From Micromonospora narathiwatensis (GTDB lineage Bacteria; Actinomycetota; Actinomycetes; Mycobacteriales; Micromonosporaceae), in contig NZ_LT594324.1 in assembly GCF_900089605.1 (NCBI RefSeq), forward strand, positions 5,952,001 through 6,016,000: DNA of 64,000 bases. The letters run 5' to 3'. This document shows, piece by piece, positions 51,759-60,778 of the stretch. A model generated the notes under the pieces. The model was given only the letters and a program-made list of their open reading frames with translations. It made no database searches and was not told the origin of the DNA. Each line of letters starts with the position of its first letter. Position 1 is the first letter of the stretch. Position numbers and translations under genes: made by a program.

Positions 51759-53219
51759 GTGCTGGCCATTCGTCTGGTGAACGAGCCGGTACGGCTCGAC
51801 ACCCTCGTCCTGCCCGTTCGTCCCGAAGGGCCGGACGCGCCGGCCGCCCTGGTTCCGACCGCCTCGCCGCCCGCCGACGAGATCCGGGCCGAGGCCACCG
51901 CGTTGCTCCCCGCAGCCCGGCTGACCGGCGATGCCGGCGAGGTCCGGGAGCACCTGCGCCCCGGTGGCGCACCGTCGCGCCTGGTCCTGCTCGGCGTCGG
52001 CGCGGGCGACGAACCCGCGTGGCGGAGCGCGGGCGCGGCGCTGGCGCGTGCCGCCAAGAATGAGACGCACATCACTGTGGTGCTGCCGGCCGATGACGTG
52101 CCGGCGCTGCGTGGCCTGGTCGAGGGCCTGCTGCTGGGGTCGTACCGGTTCCGGCTGACCGAGGCCGGCGAGGCGCCCGCGCTGGCCGAGGTGGACGTCG
52201 TGGTGGCCGACCCGGACGCCCTCGCCCCGACCCTGGCCACGGCCCGGACCGCCGCTGAGATGACCCGGCTGGCCCGCGACCTGACCAACACCCCCTCGTC
52301 GACCAAGAACCCGGCCTGGTTCGCCGCCCAGATCGAGGCCGCCGCGGCCGGTCACCCCGACCTGCACCTGCGGGTACGCGAGCCGGCCGAACTCGCGGCC
52401 GAGGGCTTCGGCGGCATCCTCGCCGTCGGCGGCGGCTCGGCCAGCGGACCCCGCCTGGTCGAGCTGGACTGGCGACCGGCGGACGCGCGTACCCACGTGG
52501 TGCTGGTCGGCAAGGGGATCACCTTCGACACCGGTGGCATCTCGATCAAGCCGGTGCCGGCGATGAAGCTGATGCGCAAGGACATGGCCGGTGCCGCCGC
52601 GGTGGTCGCCGCGACCCTGGGCGCCGCCGCGCTGCGGCTGCCGGTGCGGGTCACCACGCTCGCGCCGCTGGCCGAGAACATGGTCAGCGGCTCGGCGTTC
52701 CGCCCCGGCGACATCGTCCGCCACTACGGCGGCCTGACCAGCGAGAGCACCAACTCCGACGCCGAGGGCCGGCTGGTGCTCGCCGACGCCATGGCGTACG
52801 CGGCCCGCGACCTCAAGCCCGACCTGCTGGTCGACCTGGCCACGCTCACCGGTGCCAACGCGGTCGCGCTGGGCAAGCGGCACGGTGCCCTCTACAGCGA
52901 GAACGACCAGCTCGCGACCGACCTGCTGACCGCCATCGCGGCGGCCGGAGAACGCGCCTGGCGGATGCCGCTGCCCGCCGACTATGTCGAGTACCTGGGC
53001 AGCGAGGTGGCCGACCTGCACAGCTCCCCGGACCGGGGCGCCGGGTCGGTGGTGGCCGCGCTCTATCTCCGCGAGTTCACCGGCGACCTGCGCGACCGCT
53101 GGGTGCATGTGGACATGTCCGCCCCCTCCTGGTCCGACGACGAGCACGCCGAGCTGACCCGGGGCGCCACCGGCTGGGGCGTACGCGGGCTGCTGCGCTG
53201 GCTGGCGACGCTGGGCTGA
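51759..53219 (+). CDS. pepA: Leucyl aminopeptidase (M17 family)
   Basis: A 486-residue protein from GTG 51759. The C-terminal catalytic domain has VLVGKGITFDTGGISIKP, MRKDMAGAAAV and TNSDAEGRLVLADAM, which supply the Lys, Asp and Glu ligands of the two metals. The N-terminal domain is the usual regulatory half. Hexameric M17 enzymes trim N-terminal residues from peptides. A hairpin ends it against the convergent methyltransferase gene. Confidence 0.93.
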   Translation: MLAIRLVNEPVRLDTLVLPVRPEGPDAPAALVPTASPPADEIRAEATALLPAARLTGDAGEVREHLRPGGAPSRLVLLGVGAGDEPAWRSAGAALARAAKNETHITVVLPADDVPALRGLVEGLLLGSYRFRLTEAGEAPALAEVDVVVADPDALAPTLATARTAAEMTRLARDLTNTPSSTKNPAWFAAQIEAAAAGHPDLHLRVREPAELAAEGFGGILAVGGGSASGPRLVELDWRPADARTHVVLVGKGITFDTGGISIKPVPAMKLMRKDMAGAAAVVAATLGAAALRLPVRVTTLAPLAENMVSGSAFRPGDIVRHYGGLTSESTNSDAEGRLVLADAMAYAARDLKPDLLVDLATLTGANAVALGKRHGALYSENDQLATDLLTAIAAAGERAWRMPLPADYVEYLGSEVADLHSSPDRGAGSVVAALYLREFTGDLRDRWVHVDMSAPSWSDDEHAELTRGATGWGVRGLLRWLATLG

Positions 53220-53229
53220 CCGCGCTCGG

Positions 53230-53262
53230 GACCCGGCGCCCGGCGGCGGCCGGCGCCGGGTC
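53230..53262. terminator. 11-bp hairpin between pepA and the methyltransferase gene
   Basis: gacccggcgcc pairs with ggcgccgggtc over about 11 bases; the right arm touches the stop of the convergent gene. Confidence 0.65.
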
Positions 53263-53881
53263 AGCCCTTCACGGCGGCGAGCAGGCCGTGCCCGACCGGC
53301 AGCAGTGCGGGGACCCACTGCTCCGACTCCCGGACCGCCTTGATGGTCTCCCGGACGGTGACCGTCTCCACGTCCCGGGCGGCCGGGTCGCCGATCCGGC
53401 CGCTGGCGAGGACGCCGTTGAGCGCGAGCACCCCGCCGGGCCGCAGCAGCCGCAGCGCGGCGTCCACGCAGGCGCTGAATCCGGTCGCCTCCGCGTCGAC
53501 GAAGACCAGGTCGTAGGCGCCGTCCGCGAGCCGCGGCAGCACGTCGAGGGCCCGGCCCGTGATGATCCGGGTACGCCCCGACGGGACGCCCGCCTCCACG
53601 AAGATCCGGCGGGCGATCCGCTGGTGCTCCACCTCCACGTCGATGGTGGTGAGCACCCCGTCGGGGCGCATGCCGCGCAGCAGCCAGACCCCGCTGACCC
53701 CGGTGCCGGTGCCGATCTCCACCACCGCGCGGGCGTTGCCGGCGGCGGCGAGCAGCCGCAGTGCGGCCCCGGCCCCCGGCGTCACCGCGTCCACACCGAC
53801 CTCGTGGGCGAGACTGCGGGCCGTGCGCAGCACGAGATCCTCGGTGACGTACGACTCGGCGAACTGGAGTACCTGGGCCAT
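53261..53881 (-). CDS. O-methyltransferase (Rv1220c-like)
   Basis: A 206-residue class I AdoMet methyltransferase: VVEIGTGTGVSGVWLLRGM (motif I), LTTIDVEVEHQRIAR, DLVFVDAEATGF and LLRPGGVLALNGVL. Helices before motif I (YVTEDLVLRTARSLAHEVG) match the catechol-O-methyltransferase-like group. It is the counterpart of mycobacterial Rv1220c, which lies just before sigE; here no sigma gene follows. Substrate unknown. Confidence 0.85.
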   Translation of the reverse strand: MAQVLQFAESYVTEDLVLRTARSLAHEVGVDAVTPGAGAALRLLAAAGNARAVVEIGTGTGVSGVWLLRGMRPDGVLTTIDVEVEHQRIARRIFVEAGVPSGRTRIITGRALDVLPRLADGAYDLVFVDAEATGFSACVDAALRLLRPGGVLALNGVLASGRIGDPAARDVETVTVRETIKAVRESEQWVPALLPVGHGLLAAVKG

Positions 53882-54143
53882 CGAGTTGCCGGGGTTGGCG
53901 ACCGTGGCGATGGGACACCTCCGGGCGGCGGGAGTGATGCGAGGGGCGGGTTTGCGGGTATGAGCCTAGAGGCGGGCTGCGACGGGCGCAGCCGCCAGTC
54001 GGCCCCCGATAATGATCACGGCGGGCAACCCCTGACTCCATTCGGGGCATCCGTGCAATCCTGGACGGTGTCCCGGGTGTCACGGCCGGTCGGCTCCGCC
54101 GACCCCGACGCGGGACGCGCGCGACGGACTGGGAGGCACCGAC

Positions 54144-55445
54144 GTGACCGACGGCTGGGACGGGCGCCGGCCCGGCGGGTACCCGGCACCGGCGGGAGGG
54201 CCGGCGCCCGGGTGCCCGGCTCCGGGCCCTCAAGGCACCGCGGGCGGCCCGACGTCGCCCTGGTGGTCCGACGCGCTCGCCGACCCGTGGCGCGATCCGT
54301 ACGCGCCCGCCGCGGTGGTGATCCCCGCCGCCCCGCCCGACCCCGCCAGTGAGCCCGAACCGGTCAGCGACCCGGACGCACCTCGCCCGCCCGGGCTGCG
54401 GCAGGTCGTGCTGGTCTCGCTGATCGCGGCCCTGCTCGCCGGCTCGCTCGGCAGTGCCCTGACGTACGCCTTCCTGCGCGGCCCGGCCGTGCCCCGCCTC
54501 GGCGCGGAGTCGGGGCAGGCCCCGGCGCTCGCCCAGCGCAAGCCCGAGTCACTGGCCGGCGTCGCCGAGAAGGTGCTGCCCAGCGTGGTGACCATCCGGA
54601 TGGCCAGCCTGGGCGGCATCAGCGAGGGCTCGGGCTTCGTGGTGAGCACCGACGGGCACATCGTCACCAACGACCACGTGGTCTCCGGCGGCACCGGCAA
54701 GGCCACGGTGATCTTCAACGACGGCAGCTCGGCGCCGGCCACGGTGGTCGGCCAGGATCCGGAGTCCGACCTCGCGGTGATCAAGGCGACGCGTACCGGG
54801 CTGAGGCCGGTGGAGTTCGGCGACTCGGACGGGCTGGCCGTCGGCGACCCGGTGCTCGCCATCGGCTCGCCGCTCTCGCTGGCGAACACCGTCACCGCCG
54901 GCATCGTCAGCGCCCTGGACCGGACCATGCAGGCGGGCGAGCCGGGCGGCCCGACGCGCTACTACGCGGCGATCCAGACCGACGCGGCGGTCAACCACGG
55001 CAACTCCGGCGGCCCGCTGGTCGACGGCGCCGGGCGGGTGGTCGGGGTGAACTCCACGATCAAGTCGCTGGTCGCCGACGGGCAGGAGGCCGGCAACATC
55101 GGGCTCGCCTTCGCCATTCCGATCAACCAGGCCAAGCGGGTCACCCAGGACATCATCGGCACCGGCAAGGCACGGCGTACGGTGATCGGCGCCCAGGTGG
55201 GCGGCACCGGCGTGACCACCGGGGGCGTACGCCTCAACGCGGTGGAGCCCTCCGGGCCGGCCGCCGCGGCCGGGCTCAAGGCCGGCGACGTGGTGCTGAG
55301 GCTGGACAGGCACCCGCTGACCGAGCCCGCCGACCTGGTGGCGCTGGTCCGCAAGTACGCCCCCGGCTCGGTGGTGACCGTGGAGTACCGGCGGGGGTCG
55401 ACCCGGCAGAACGCGTCGGTGACTCTCGCCGCAGATGCGAAGTGA
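54144..55445 (+). CDS. htrA: HtrA/DegP-like serine protease with PDZ domain
   Basis: A 433-residue protein from GTG 54144. A Pro-rich cytoplasmic start of about 85 residues precedes one membrane helix (VVLVSLIAALLAGSLGSAL). The extracytoplasmic protease domain has HIVTNDHVVSG (His), DPESDLAVIKA (Asp) and NHGNSGGPLVD (Ser), and one C-terminal PDZ domain (GLKAGDVVLRLD). It is a membrane-anchored envelope quality-control protease. In mycobacteria htrA follows sigE and rseA; those are missing here. Confidence 0.92.
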   Translation: MTDGWDGRRPGGYPAPAGGPAPGCPAPGPQGTAGGPTSPWWSDALADPWRDPYAPAAVVIPAAPPDPASEPEPVSDPDAPRPPGLRQVVLVSLIAALLAGSLGSALTYAFLRGPAVPRLGAESGQAPALAQRKPESLAGVAEKVLPSVVTIRMASLGGISEGSGFVVSTDGHIVTNDHVVSGGTGKATVIFNDGSSAPATVVGQDPESDLAVIKATRTGLRPVEFGDSDGLAVGDPVLAIGSPLSLANTVTAGIVSALDRTMQAGEPGGPTRYYAAIQTDAAVNHGNSGGPLVDGAGRVVGVNSTIKSLVADGQEAGNIGLAFAIPINQAKRVTQDIIGTGKARRTVIGAQVGGTGVTTGGVRLNAVEPSGPAAAAGLKAGDVVLRLDRHPLTEPADLVALVRKYAPGSVVTVEYRRGSTRQNASVTLAADAK

Positions 55446-55517
55446 GCAGCCGTCACCCCCTCCCGGTCGACCCCGTGTCGTGCGTAGTCTTGCCCTGACG
55501 CGGACGAGGAGGCCGGA

Positions 55518-55946
55518 GTGTTCGAGAACCTGAACTGGTGGGAGATCGGCGCGCTGCTGCTCCTGGCGCTGCTGATCTTCGGGGACCGGCTGCCCACCGT
55601 GATCAACGACGGTCTCCGGATGGTCCGCAACCTGCGTGCCATGGCCCGCAACGCCACCGGCGACCTGAGCCGCGAGCTGGGCACCGACATCCAGCTCGAG
55701 GACCTGCACCCGAAGGCGTTCATCCGCAAGCACCTGCTCAGCGAGGAGGACGAGCAGGCCATCCGGAAGCCGCTGCAGAGCATGTACGACGACCTGCGCT
55801 CGGACGTCAGCGGCGTGCACGAGGACCTGAAGGGCGTCGCCAAGGCGGCGGATCTGCGTACCAACGGCACCCGCCCGACCACCGCGACCGGCGGCACCAC
55901 CTCGGCCGCCCCCGCCCCCCGCGCCAGCTACGACGACGTCACCTGA
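55518..55946 (+). CDS. tatB: Twin-arginine translocase subunit TatB
   Basis: A 142-residue protein from GTG 55518, with AGGAGG upstream. The short N-terminal helix (FENLNWWEIGALLLLALLIFG), the hinge DRLP and an amphipathic helix (DGLRMVRNLRAMARNA) are typical of TatB; a Thr/Ala-rich tail follows. TatB binds Tat signals with TatC. It is close behind htrA, as in mycobacteria. A 16-bp hairpin follows. Confidence 0.92.
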   Translation: MFENLNWWEIGALLLLALLIFGDRLPTVINDGLRMVRNLRAMARNATGDLSRELGTDIQLEDLHPKAFIRKHLLSEEDEQAIRKPLQSMYDDLRSDVSGVHEDLKGVAKAADLRTNGTRPTTATGGTTSAAPAPRASYDDVT

Positions 55947-56007
55947 CCCGCCGCCCCGTCCGAGACGGACCTGGGCGCGGGCGGTGCCAAGCTTGTGATC
56001 AAACGAC

Positions 56008-56044
56008 ACCGACCCCTCCTCGGCCGGGCCGAGGAGGGGTCGGT
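56008..56044. terminator. 16-bp perfect hairpin between tatB and mrp
   Basis: accgacccctcctcgg pairs with ccgaggaggggtcggt over ccggg. Serves both convergent genes. Confidence 0.8.
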
Positions 56045-56060
56045 TCGGAAGGGTGTCGGG

Positions 56061-57206
56061 TCAGCGGGCGGAGGGCTTGAGGCCGAGCGGCTTGCCGAGC
56101 AGGGACTCGCGGCGGACCGCGAGGCGGTCGGCGACCTGGGCCAGCGCCCGGGCGGCCGGGGCGTCCGGCTCGGCCAGCACGATCGGGGTGCCGGCGTCGC
56201 CGCCCTCGCGGACCCGGGTGTCCAGCGGGATCTGCCCGAGCACCGGCACCTGCGCGCCGATGGTCCGGGTGAGCGACTCGGCGACCGCCGCGCCGCCGCC
56301 GGCCCCGAAGACCTCCATCCGCGAGCCGTCCGGCAGCTCCAGCCAGGACATGTTCTCGATGACGCCGACCACCCGCTGGTGGGTCTGCAGCGCGATCGCG
56401 CCGGCCCGCTCGGCCACCTCGGCGGCGGCGGCCTGCGGGGTGGTGACGACCAGGATCTCCGCGTTCGGCAGGAGCTGGGCCACCGAGATCGCGATGTCGC
56501 CGGTGCCCGGGGGCAGGTCGAGCAGGAGGACGTCCAGGTCACCCCAGTAGACGTCGGCGAGGAACTGCTGCAGGGCCCGGTGCAGCATCGGGCCGCGCCA
56601 GACGACGGCCGAGTTGCCCGGGGTGAACATGCCGATCGAGATGACCTTCACGCCGTGCGCCTGCGGCGGCATGATCATGTCCTCGACCCGGGTCGGGGCG
56701 CCCTCGGCGCCGAGCATCCGGGGCACCGAGTGGCCGTAGATGTCCGCGTCGACCACGCCGACCGACAGGCCCCGGGCGGCCAGCGCGGCGGCCAGGTTGA
56801 CCGTGACGCTCGACTTGCCGACGCCGCCCTTGCCGCTGGCGACCGCGTACACCCGGGTGCGGGAGCCGGGCTGCGCGAACGGGACGACCGGCTCGGCGGT
56901 GGCGCCGCCGCGCAGCTTGGACTGCAACTGCTGGCGCTGCTCCGGGCTCATCACGCCGAACTCGATCTCGACGCCGGTCACGCCGGGCACCGCGCCCACC
57001 GCTGCGGTGATGTCGGTACGCAGCTTGTCCTTCAGCGGGCAGCCGGCCACGGTGAGCAGCAACTCGACCCGGACGACGCCGTCGTCCCCGATCTCGGCGG
57101 ACCGGACCATGCCGAGTTCGGTGATCGGCCGACGGATCTCCGGGTCGTTGACGGTTGCCAGAGCGGCCTGAATCGCCTCGGAGACGGTGCTGACGGGTGC
57201 TGACAT
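56061..57206 (-). CDS. mrp: Mrp/ApbC-family iron-sulfur carrier ATPase
   Basis: A 381-residue protein. An N-terminal DUF59/MIP18 domain (VNDPEIRRPITELGMV) is followed by the deviant Walker A VASGKGGVGKSSVTVNLA, DADIYGHSVPRMLG and LLDLPPGTGDIAISVAQL. Mrp proteins carry Fe-S clusters; the usual CxxC near the C-terminus is not obvious here, as in some actinobacterial members. The locus order tatB-mrp matches mycobacteria. Confidence 0.92.
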   Translation of the reverse strand: MSAPVSTVSEAIQAALATVNDPEIRRPITELGMVRSAEIGDDGVVRVELLLTVAGCPLKDKLRTDITAAVGAVPGVTGVEIEFGVMSPEQRQQLQSKLRGGATAEPVVPFAQPGSRTRVYAVASGKGGVGKSSVTVNLAAALAARGLSVGVVDADIYGHSVPRMLGAEGAPTRVEDMIMPPQAHGVKVISIGMFTPGNSAVVWRGPMLHRALQQFLADVYWGDLDVLLLDLPPGTGDIAISVAQLLPNAEILVVTTPQAAAAEVAERAGAIALQTHQRVVGVIENMSWLELPDGSRMEVFGAGGGAAVAESLTRTIGAQVPVLGQIPLDTRVREGGDAGTPIVLAEPDAPAARALAQVADRLAVRRESLLGKPLGLKPSAR

Positions 57207-57381
57207 GCCCGCAATGCTACGTCGGTGGTCATCGGCGTCCGCCGCTGGCGGGGGGCGGTGTGAGCGATTCGATGGCGTCGACCGAGGGGTGGACGGGTCG
57301 TGCCGCGAAGTGGGACGATCGAGACGAACGTCGCCCGCCTGACCCCTTGAGGCGCGCGGCGTTCAATGCTTCCGCCCCCGC

Positions 57382-57993
57382 TCAGCCCTCGGTGGGCCGG
57401 TCGCGGGCGTGGTCGCCGTCCAGGTCGTCGCGGGGCTCGTCGAGCGGCTCGCCGCCACCGGGCCGCCGGGGCGCCTCACGTCCCTGCTGCCGAAGCTCCC
57501 GCCGCTGCCGGCGCTGCGCCGCCTCGTCCAGTTCCTCGGCCAGCCGAGCCAGCTCGGACCGGACGAAGTCCCGGGTGGCCACCTCGCCCATCGCGATGCG
57601 CAGCGCGGCGATCTCCCGGGCCAGGTACTCCGTGTCGGCCTTCTGCATCGTCGCCCGCCGCCGGTCCTCCTCCAGCGCGATGCGGTCCCGGTCCGACTGC
57701 CGGTTCTGCGCGAGCAGGATCAGCGGGGCCGCGTACGACGCCTGGATGGAGAGAATCAGGGTGAGGAACGTGAAGGTGTACGGGTCGAAGCGCGCGCGTT
57801 CGGGGGCGAGGGTGTTCCAGACGAACCACGCGCCGAGGACCAGCGTCATGTAGACGATGAAGAGCGCCGTGCCCATGCTCCGGGCGATCCCCTCGGCCCA
57901 CTTGCCGAAGGTCTCCTGGTCGACCCGGGGCAGTCGGAGACCCCGGGGTACGTGCGGCTGGTCCAGCCGCTCGGCGCGTCGTCGGTCAGCCAT
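57382..57993 (-). CDS. DUF1003 membrane protein
   Basis: A 203-residue protein. After a basic start come two membrane helices (ALFIVYMTLVLGAWFVW and FLTLILSIQASYAAPLILLA) with the DUF1003 signature between, then QNRQSDRDRI and a long charged helix. Function unknown. It overlaps the end of the upstream CBS-domain gene by 8 bases, so they are made together. Confidence 0.87.
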   Translation of the reverse strand: MADRRRAERLDQPHVPRGLRLPRVDQETFGKWAEGIARSMGTALFIVYMTLVLGAWFVWNTLAPERARFDPYTFTFLTLILSIQASYAAPLILLAQNRQSDRDRIALEEDRRRATMQKADTEYLAREIAALRIAMGEVATRDFVRSELARLAEELDEAAQRRQRRELRQQGREAPRRPGGGEPLDEPRDDLDGDHARDRPTEG

Positions 57994-59272
57994 CGGTCCC
58001 GTCCAGCGGCTCGTTCGCGGCGGCAGCCGCGGCCCGCACGGCGTCCCGGTCCCGCCAGTCGGGCGGCAGTGAGTGGTCCAGCACGTCGTCCACGGTCACC
58101 GCGCCGACCAGCCGGTTGTTCCGGTCCACCACGGGCATGGCGACCAGGTCGTAGGTGGCCATCCGGCGGGTGATCTCGGGCAGCGGGGTGGTCGGGCGGA
58201 GCGGGTCGATGTCGTTGACCACCACCCCGCCCAGCAGGTCGGCCGGGGGCTCGCGGAGCAGCCGCTGGAAATGGACCATGCCCAGGTACCGCCCGGTCGG
58301 CGTGGTCAGGGGGGAACGGGCCACGAAGACCTGCGCCGCCACGGCGGGGGAGAGCTGCGGCTCCCGGATGCGGGCCAGCGCCTCGGCCACCGTGGCGTCC
58401 GGCGGCAGGATCACCGGCTCGGAGGTCATCACGCTGCCGGCGGTGCCCGAGGCGTAGCGGAGCAGCTGGCGTACCGGGTCGGCCTCGTCCGGCTCCATGA
58501 GGTCGAGCAGCACGTCCTGCTCGGGCGGCGGCAGCTCGTTGAGCAGGTCGGCGGCGTCGTCCGGATCCATCTCCTCCAGCACGTCGGCGGCCCGTTCCCG
58601 GTCCAGCGCGGCCAGGATCTCCACCTGGTCGCGCTCGGGCAGTTCGCTGAGCACGTCGGCGAGACGTTCGTCGTCCAGCGCCGCCGCCACCTCGTTGCGC
58701 CGGGCGTCGGGCAGGTCCTGCAACGCGTTGGCCAGGTCGGCCGGGCGCAGTTCCTCCAGCACGGCGAGCAGGTTGGCCGTACCCCGGTTGTCGCCGACCG
58801 CGCCGAGGCCGCGGACCCGGTCCCACTCGACCTGGTGGAGGTGGCCGCGGCGGGCGAGACGGCCGGTCTGCTCGCGGACGGCGACCCGGGTCAGCGCCCA
58901 CTCGCCGGCGCGACCGCACTCCATGGCCACGTCGACCACCGAGCCGGCCGGCCCGTCCTCCAGTTGGACCCGGCGGTCCAGCACCTCCGCGAGCACGAGC
59001 AGCTCGTTGGGGCGCTTGGAGAACCGGCGCAGGTTGAGGGTGCCGCTGCCGAGCACCACGGCGTCCGGGTCGATCGAGGTGATCCGGTTGATCGAGAGGA
59101 AGATGCGCCGCCGCATCGGCATCTCGGCGACCAGCCCCACCACCTCGGGCGGGCGCTGGTTGGACCGCATCCGGGCGACCGCGTCACGGACCCGGCCCAC
59201 CTGGTCGCCGTTCGGGTCGAAGACGGCGACTCCGGCGAGTCGCGCGATGTAGACCCGGTTCGGCGTGCTCAC
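57986..59272 (-). CDS. Soluble MgtE-N/CBS protein with PRC-barrel start (Rv1232c-like)
   Basis: A 428-residue protein. Residues 1-160 hold two PRC-barrel-like repeats (VYIARLAGVAVFDPNGDQVG). An MgtE N-terminal superhelix follows (ELRPADLANALQDLPD, VLSELPERDQVEILAAL, MDPDDAADLLNELP), then two CBS domains (SVMTSEPVILPPDATVAEAL and RRMATYDLVAMPVVDRN). There is no membrane segment, so it is not itself an Mg2+ channel. It may sense Mg2+ or nucleotides and act on the co-transcribed DUF1003 membrane protein. Mycobacterial Rv1232c is alike. Confidence 0.87.
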   Translation of the reverse strand: MSTPNRVYIARLAGVAVFDPNGDQVGRVRDAVARMRSNQRPPEVVGLVAEMPMRRRIFLSINRITSIDPDAVVLGSGTLNLRRFSKRPNELLVLAEVLDRRVQLEDGPAGSVVDVAMECGRAGEWALTRVAVREQTGRLARRGHLHQVEWDRVRGLGAVGDNRGTANLLAVLEELRPADLANALQDLPDARRNEVAAALDDERLADVLSELPERDQVEILAALDRERAADVLEEMDPDDAADLLNELPPPEQDVLLDLMEPDEADPVRQLLRYASGTAGSVMTSEPVILPPDATVAEALARIREPQLSPAVAAQVFVARSPLTTPTGRYLGMVHFQRLLREPPADLLGGVVVNDIDPLRPTTPLPEITRRMATYDLVAMPVVDRNNRLVGAVTVDDVLDHSLPPDWRDRDAVRAAAAAANEPLDGTDG

Positions 59273-59304
59273 GGCACCAGCCTAAGGGCCTAGTGTTTAT
59301 CAAC

Positions 59305-60174
59305 ATGTCGACCTTGGCCTACGAGATCGTGGACGTCTTCACCGACCGCCCGTTCGCCGGCAACCCGCTGGCCGTGGTGTTCGGCGCGGAAGGGCTGGCC
59401 ACCGAACAGATGCAGGCGCTCGCGCTGGAGTTCAACCTGTCGGAGACGGTGTTCGTGCTGCCGCCGACCCAGGTCGGCGCGACGTACCGGGCACGGATCT
59501 TCACCCCGGTCGAGGAACTGCCGTTCGCCGGCCATCCCAGCGTCGGCGCCGCGGTGACCGCCGGCCGCCGCGGGATGTTCGACGTGGGCACGGTCACCCA
59601 GGAGTGCGGCGCCGGGGTGCTGCCGATCGAGGTGAGCGGGACCGGGGCGATCCTCACCGGCGGGACGCCCACCCTCGGCCCGGAACTCGACCCGGAGCCG
59701 CTGCTGGAGATGGCCGGCCTCACCGCCGCCGACCACGCCGGGCCGGCACCCCGGGTCGCCGGCTGCGGGCTGGAGTTCCCCTACCTTCCGGTACGCCCCG
59801 ACGCGGTGGCCCGCGCCAAGGTGAACCCGGCGGCGGCCGAGCGGTACGGCGTGGAGCACGTCAGTGTCTTCTCCTGGGACGCCGACATTCGCACCGCGCA
59901 CGCCCGGGTCTTCGTGCCGGGGCTCGGCGTGCCGGAGGATCCGGCGACCGGATCGGCCGCCCTCGGCCTCGGCGTCTGGCTGGTCGCCAGCGGGCTGCTG
60001 CCCGGCGAGGGCCGGGCGGAGTACGCGGTGCGCCAGGGCATCGAGATCAACCGGCCGTCCGCGCTGGCCTGCACGGTGACCGCGGCCGGCGGGGTGGCCC
60101 TCGGGGCGACGGTCGCCGGCCAGGTGATGCCGGTGGCCCGCGGCGAGATCGCCGTACCGCCCTTCGTGGGCTGA
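59305..60174 (+). CDS. PhzF-family isomerase/epimerase
   Basis: A 289-residue protein from ATG 59305. The family start YEIVDVFTDRPFAGNPLAVV, the catalytic Glu47 in NLSETVFV, FTPVEELPFAGHPSVGAA and DPATGSAALGLG are all present. PhzF-fold enzymes move protons and open or close rings; substrates outside phenazine synthesis are mostly unknown, and no phenazine genes are near. An in-frame GTG 12 bases upstream is less likely. Confidence 0.88.
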   Translation: MSTLAYEIVDVFTDRPFAGNPLAVVFGAEGLATEQMQALALEFNLSETVFVLPPTQVGATYRARIFTPVEELPFAGHPSVGAAVTAGRRGMFDVGTVTQECGAGVLPIEVSGTGAILTGGTPTLGPELDPEPLLEMAGLTAADHAGPAPRVAGCGLEFPYLPVRPDAVARAKVNPAAAERYGVEHVSVFSWDADIRTAHARVFVPGLGVPEDPATGSAALGLGVWLVASGLLPGEGRAEYAVRQGIEINRPSALACTVTAAGGVALGATVAGQVMPVARGEIAVPPFVG

Positions 60175-60204
60175 GGGCCGGCGAGGATGCGGGAGGATGC
60201 CAGG

Positions 60205-60717
60205 GTGAGCGAAGAGGTGGACGAGCGGGTCACCACCCCTCTCGTCGACGAGGCCGTCAAGAAGGCGGCCGTGGCGTGGGTGTCGGTGGCCGGCGGGGCG
60301 GCGTACGCGTTGTGGTGCCTGCCGCTCGACGGCGCGCTCCTGGTGGTCAGCGGTCCGGGCGAGCAGTCCGCCCCCGGGCTCGCCGACGCGGACGCGGCGG
60401 AGGTGACCCTGCGCGGCGACCACGGCGGCCGGATCGTCACCTGGCCGGCCCGGGTGACCCGGCTGCGCCCGGGCACCGAGGAGTGGGACGCCGCCGCGCC
60501 ACTGGTCGCGGCGAAGCGGCTCAACGCGCCCGGCCCGGCCGCCGACCTGGCACAGCGCTGGGCCGACGGGGGTTGCGCGCTGAACCGGCTCATCCCGGCG
60601 GGCAGCCCGGCCGCCGGCGCCGACCTGCCGGCCGGCTCGTTGGCCGAGCGGCCCCGGGAGGCCCCGGTGGTCCGGACCACCCGCAAGCCGTTCCGGCTGC
60701 ACAAGGTCCGCCGCTGA
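60205..60717 (+). CDS. Hypothetical protein
   Basis: A 170-residue protein from GTG 60205, with GGAGG at 60193-60197 (an ATG at 60187 is less well placed). A first half of beta strands (KAAVAWVSVAGGAAYALWCL, ALLVVSGPGEQ, ADAAEVTLRGDHGGRIVTWP) resembles flavin-binding split barrels, but no cofactor motif is clear. The end is Ala/Pro-rich and basic. Function unknown. Confidence 0.6.
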   Translation: MSEEVDERVTTPLVDEAVKKAAVAWVSVAGGAAYALWCLPLDGALLVVSGPGEQSAPGLADADAAEVTLRGDHGGRIVTWPARVTRLRPGTEEWDAAAPLVAAKRLNAPGPAADLAQRWADGGCALNRLIPAGSPAAGADLPAGSLAERPREAPVVRTTRKPFRLHKVRR

Positions 60718-60778
60718 GCGTTGGCCGGTGGCACAAGGTCCGGCCGCTGGGCGTCGGCGCACGGCCGGCCGTCGGGCG

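Noticed and set aside
57986..59272. MgtE magnesium transporter
   Set aside because: It has the MgtE N-domain and CBS domains but no membrane segment, so it cannot be the channel.
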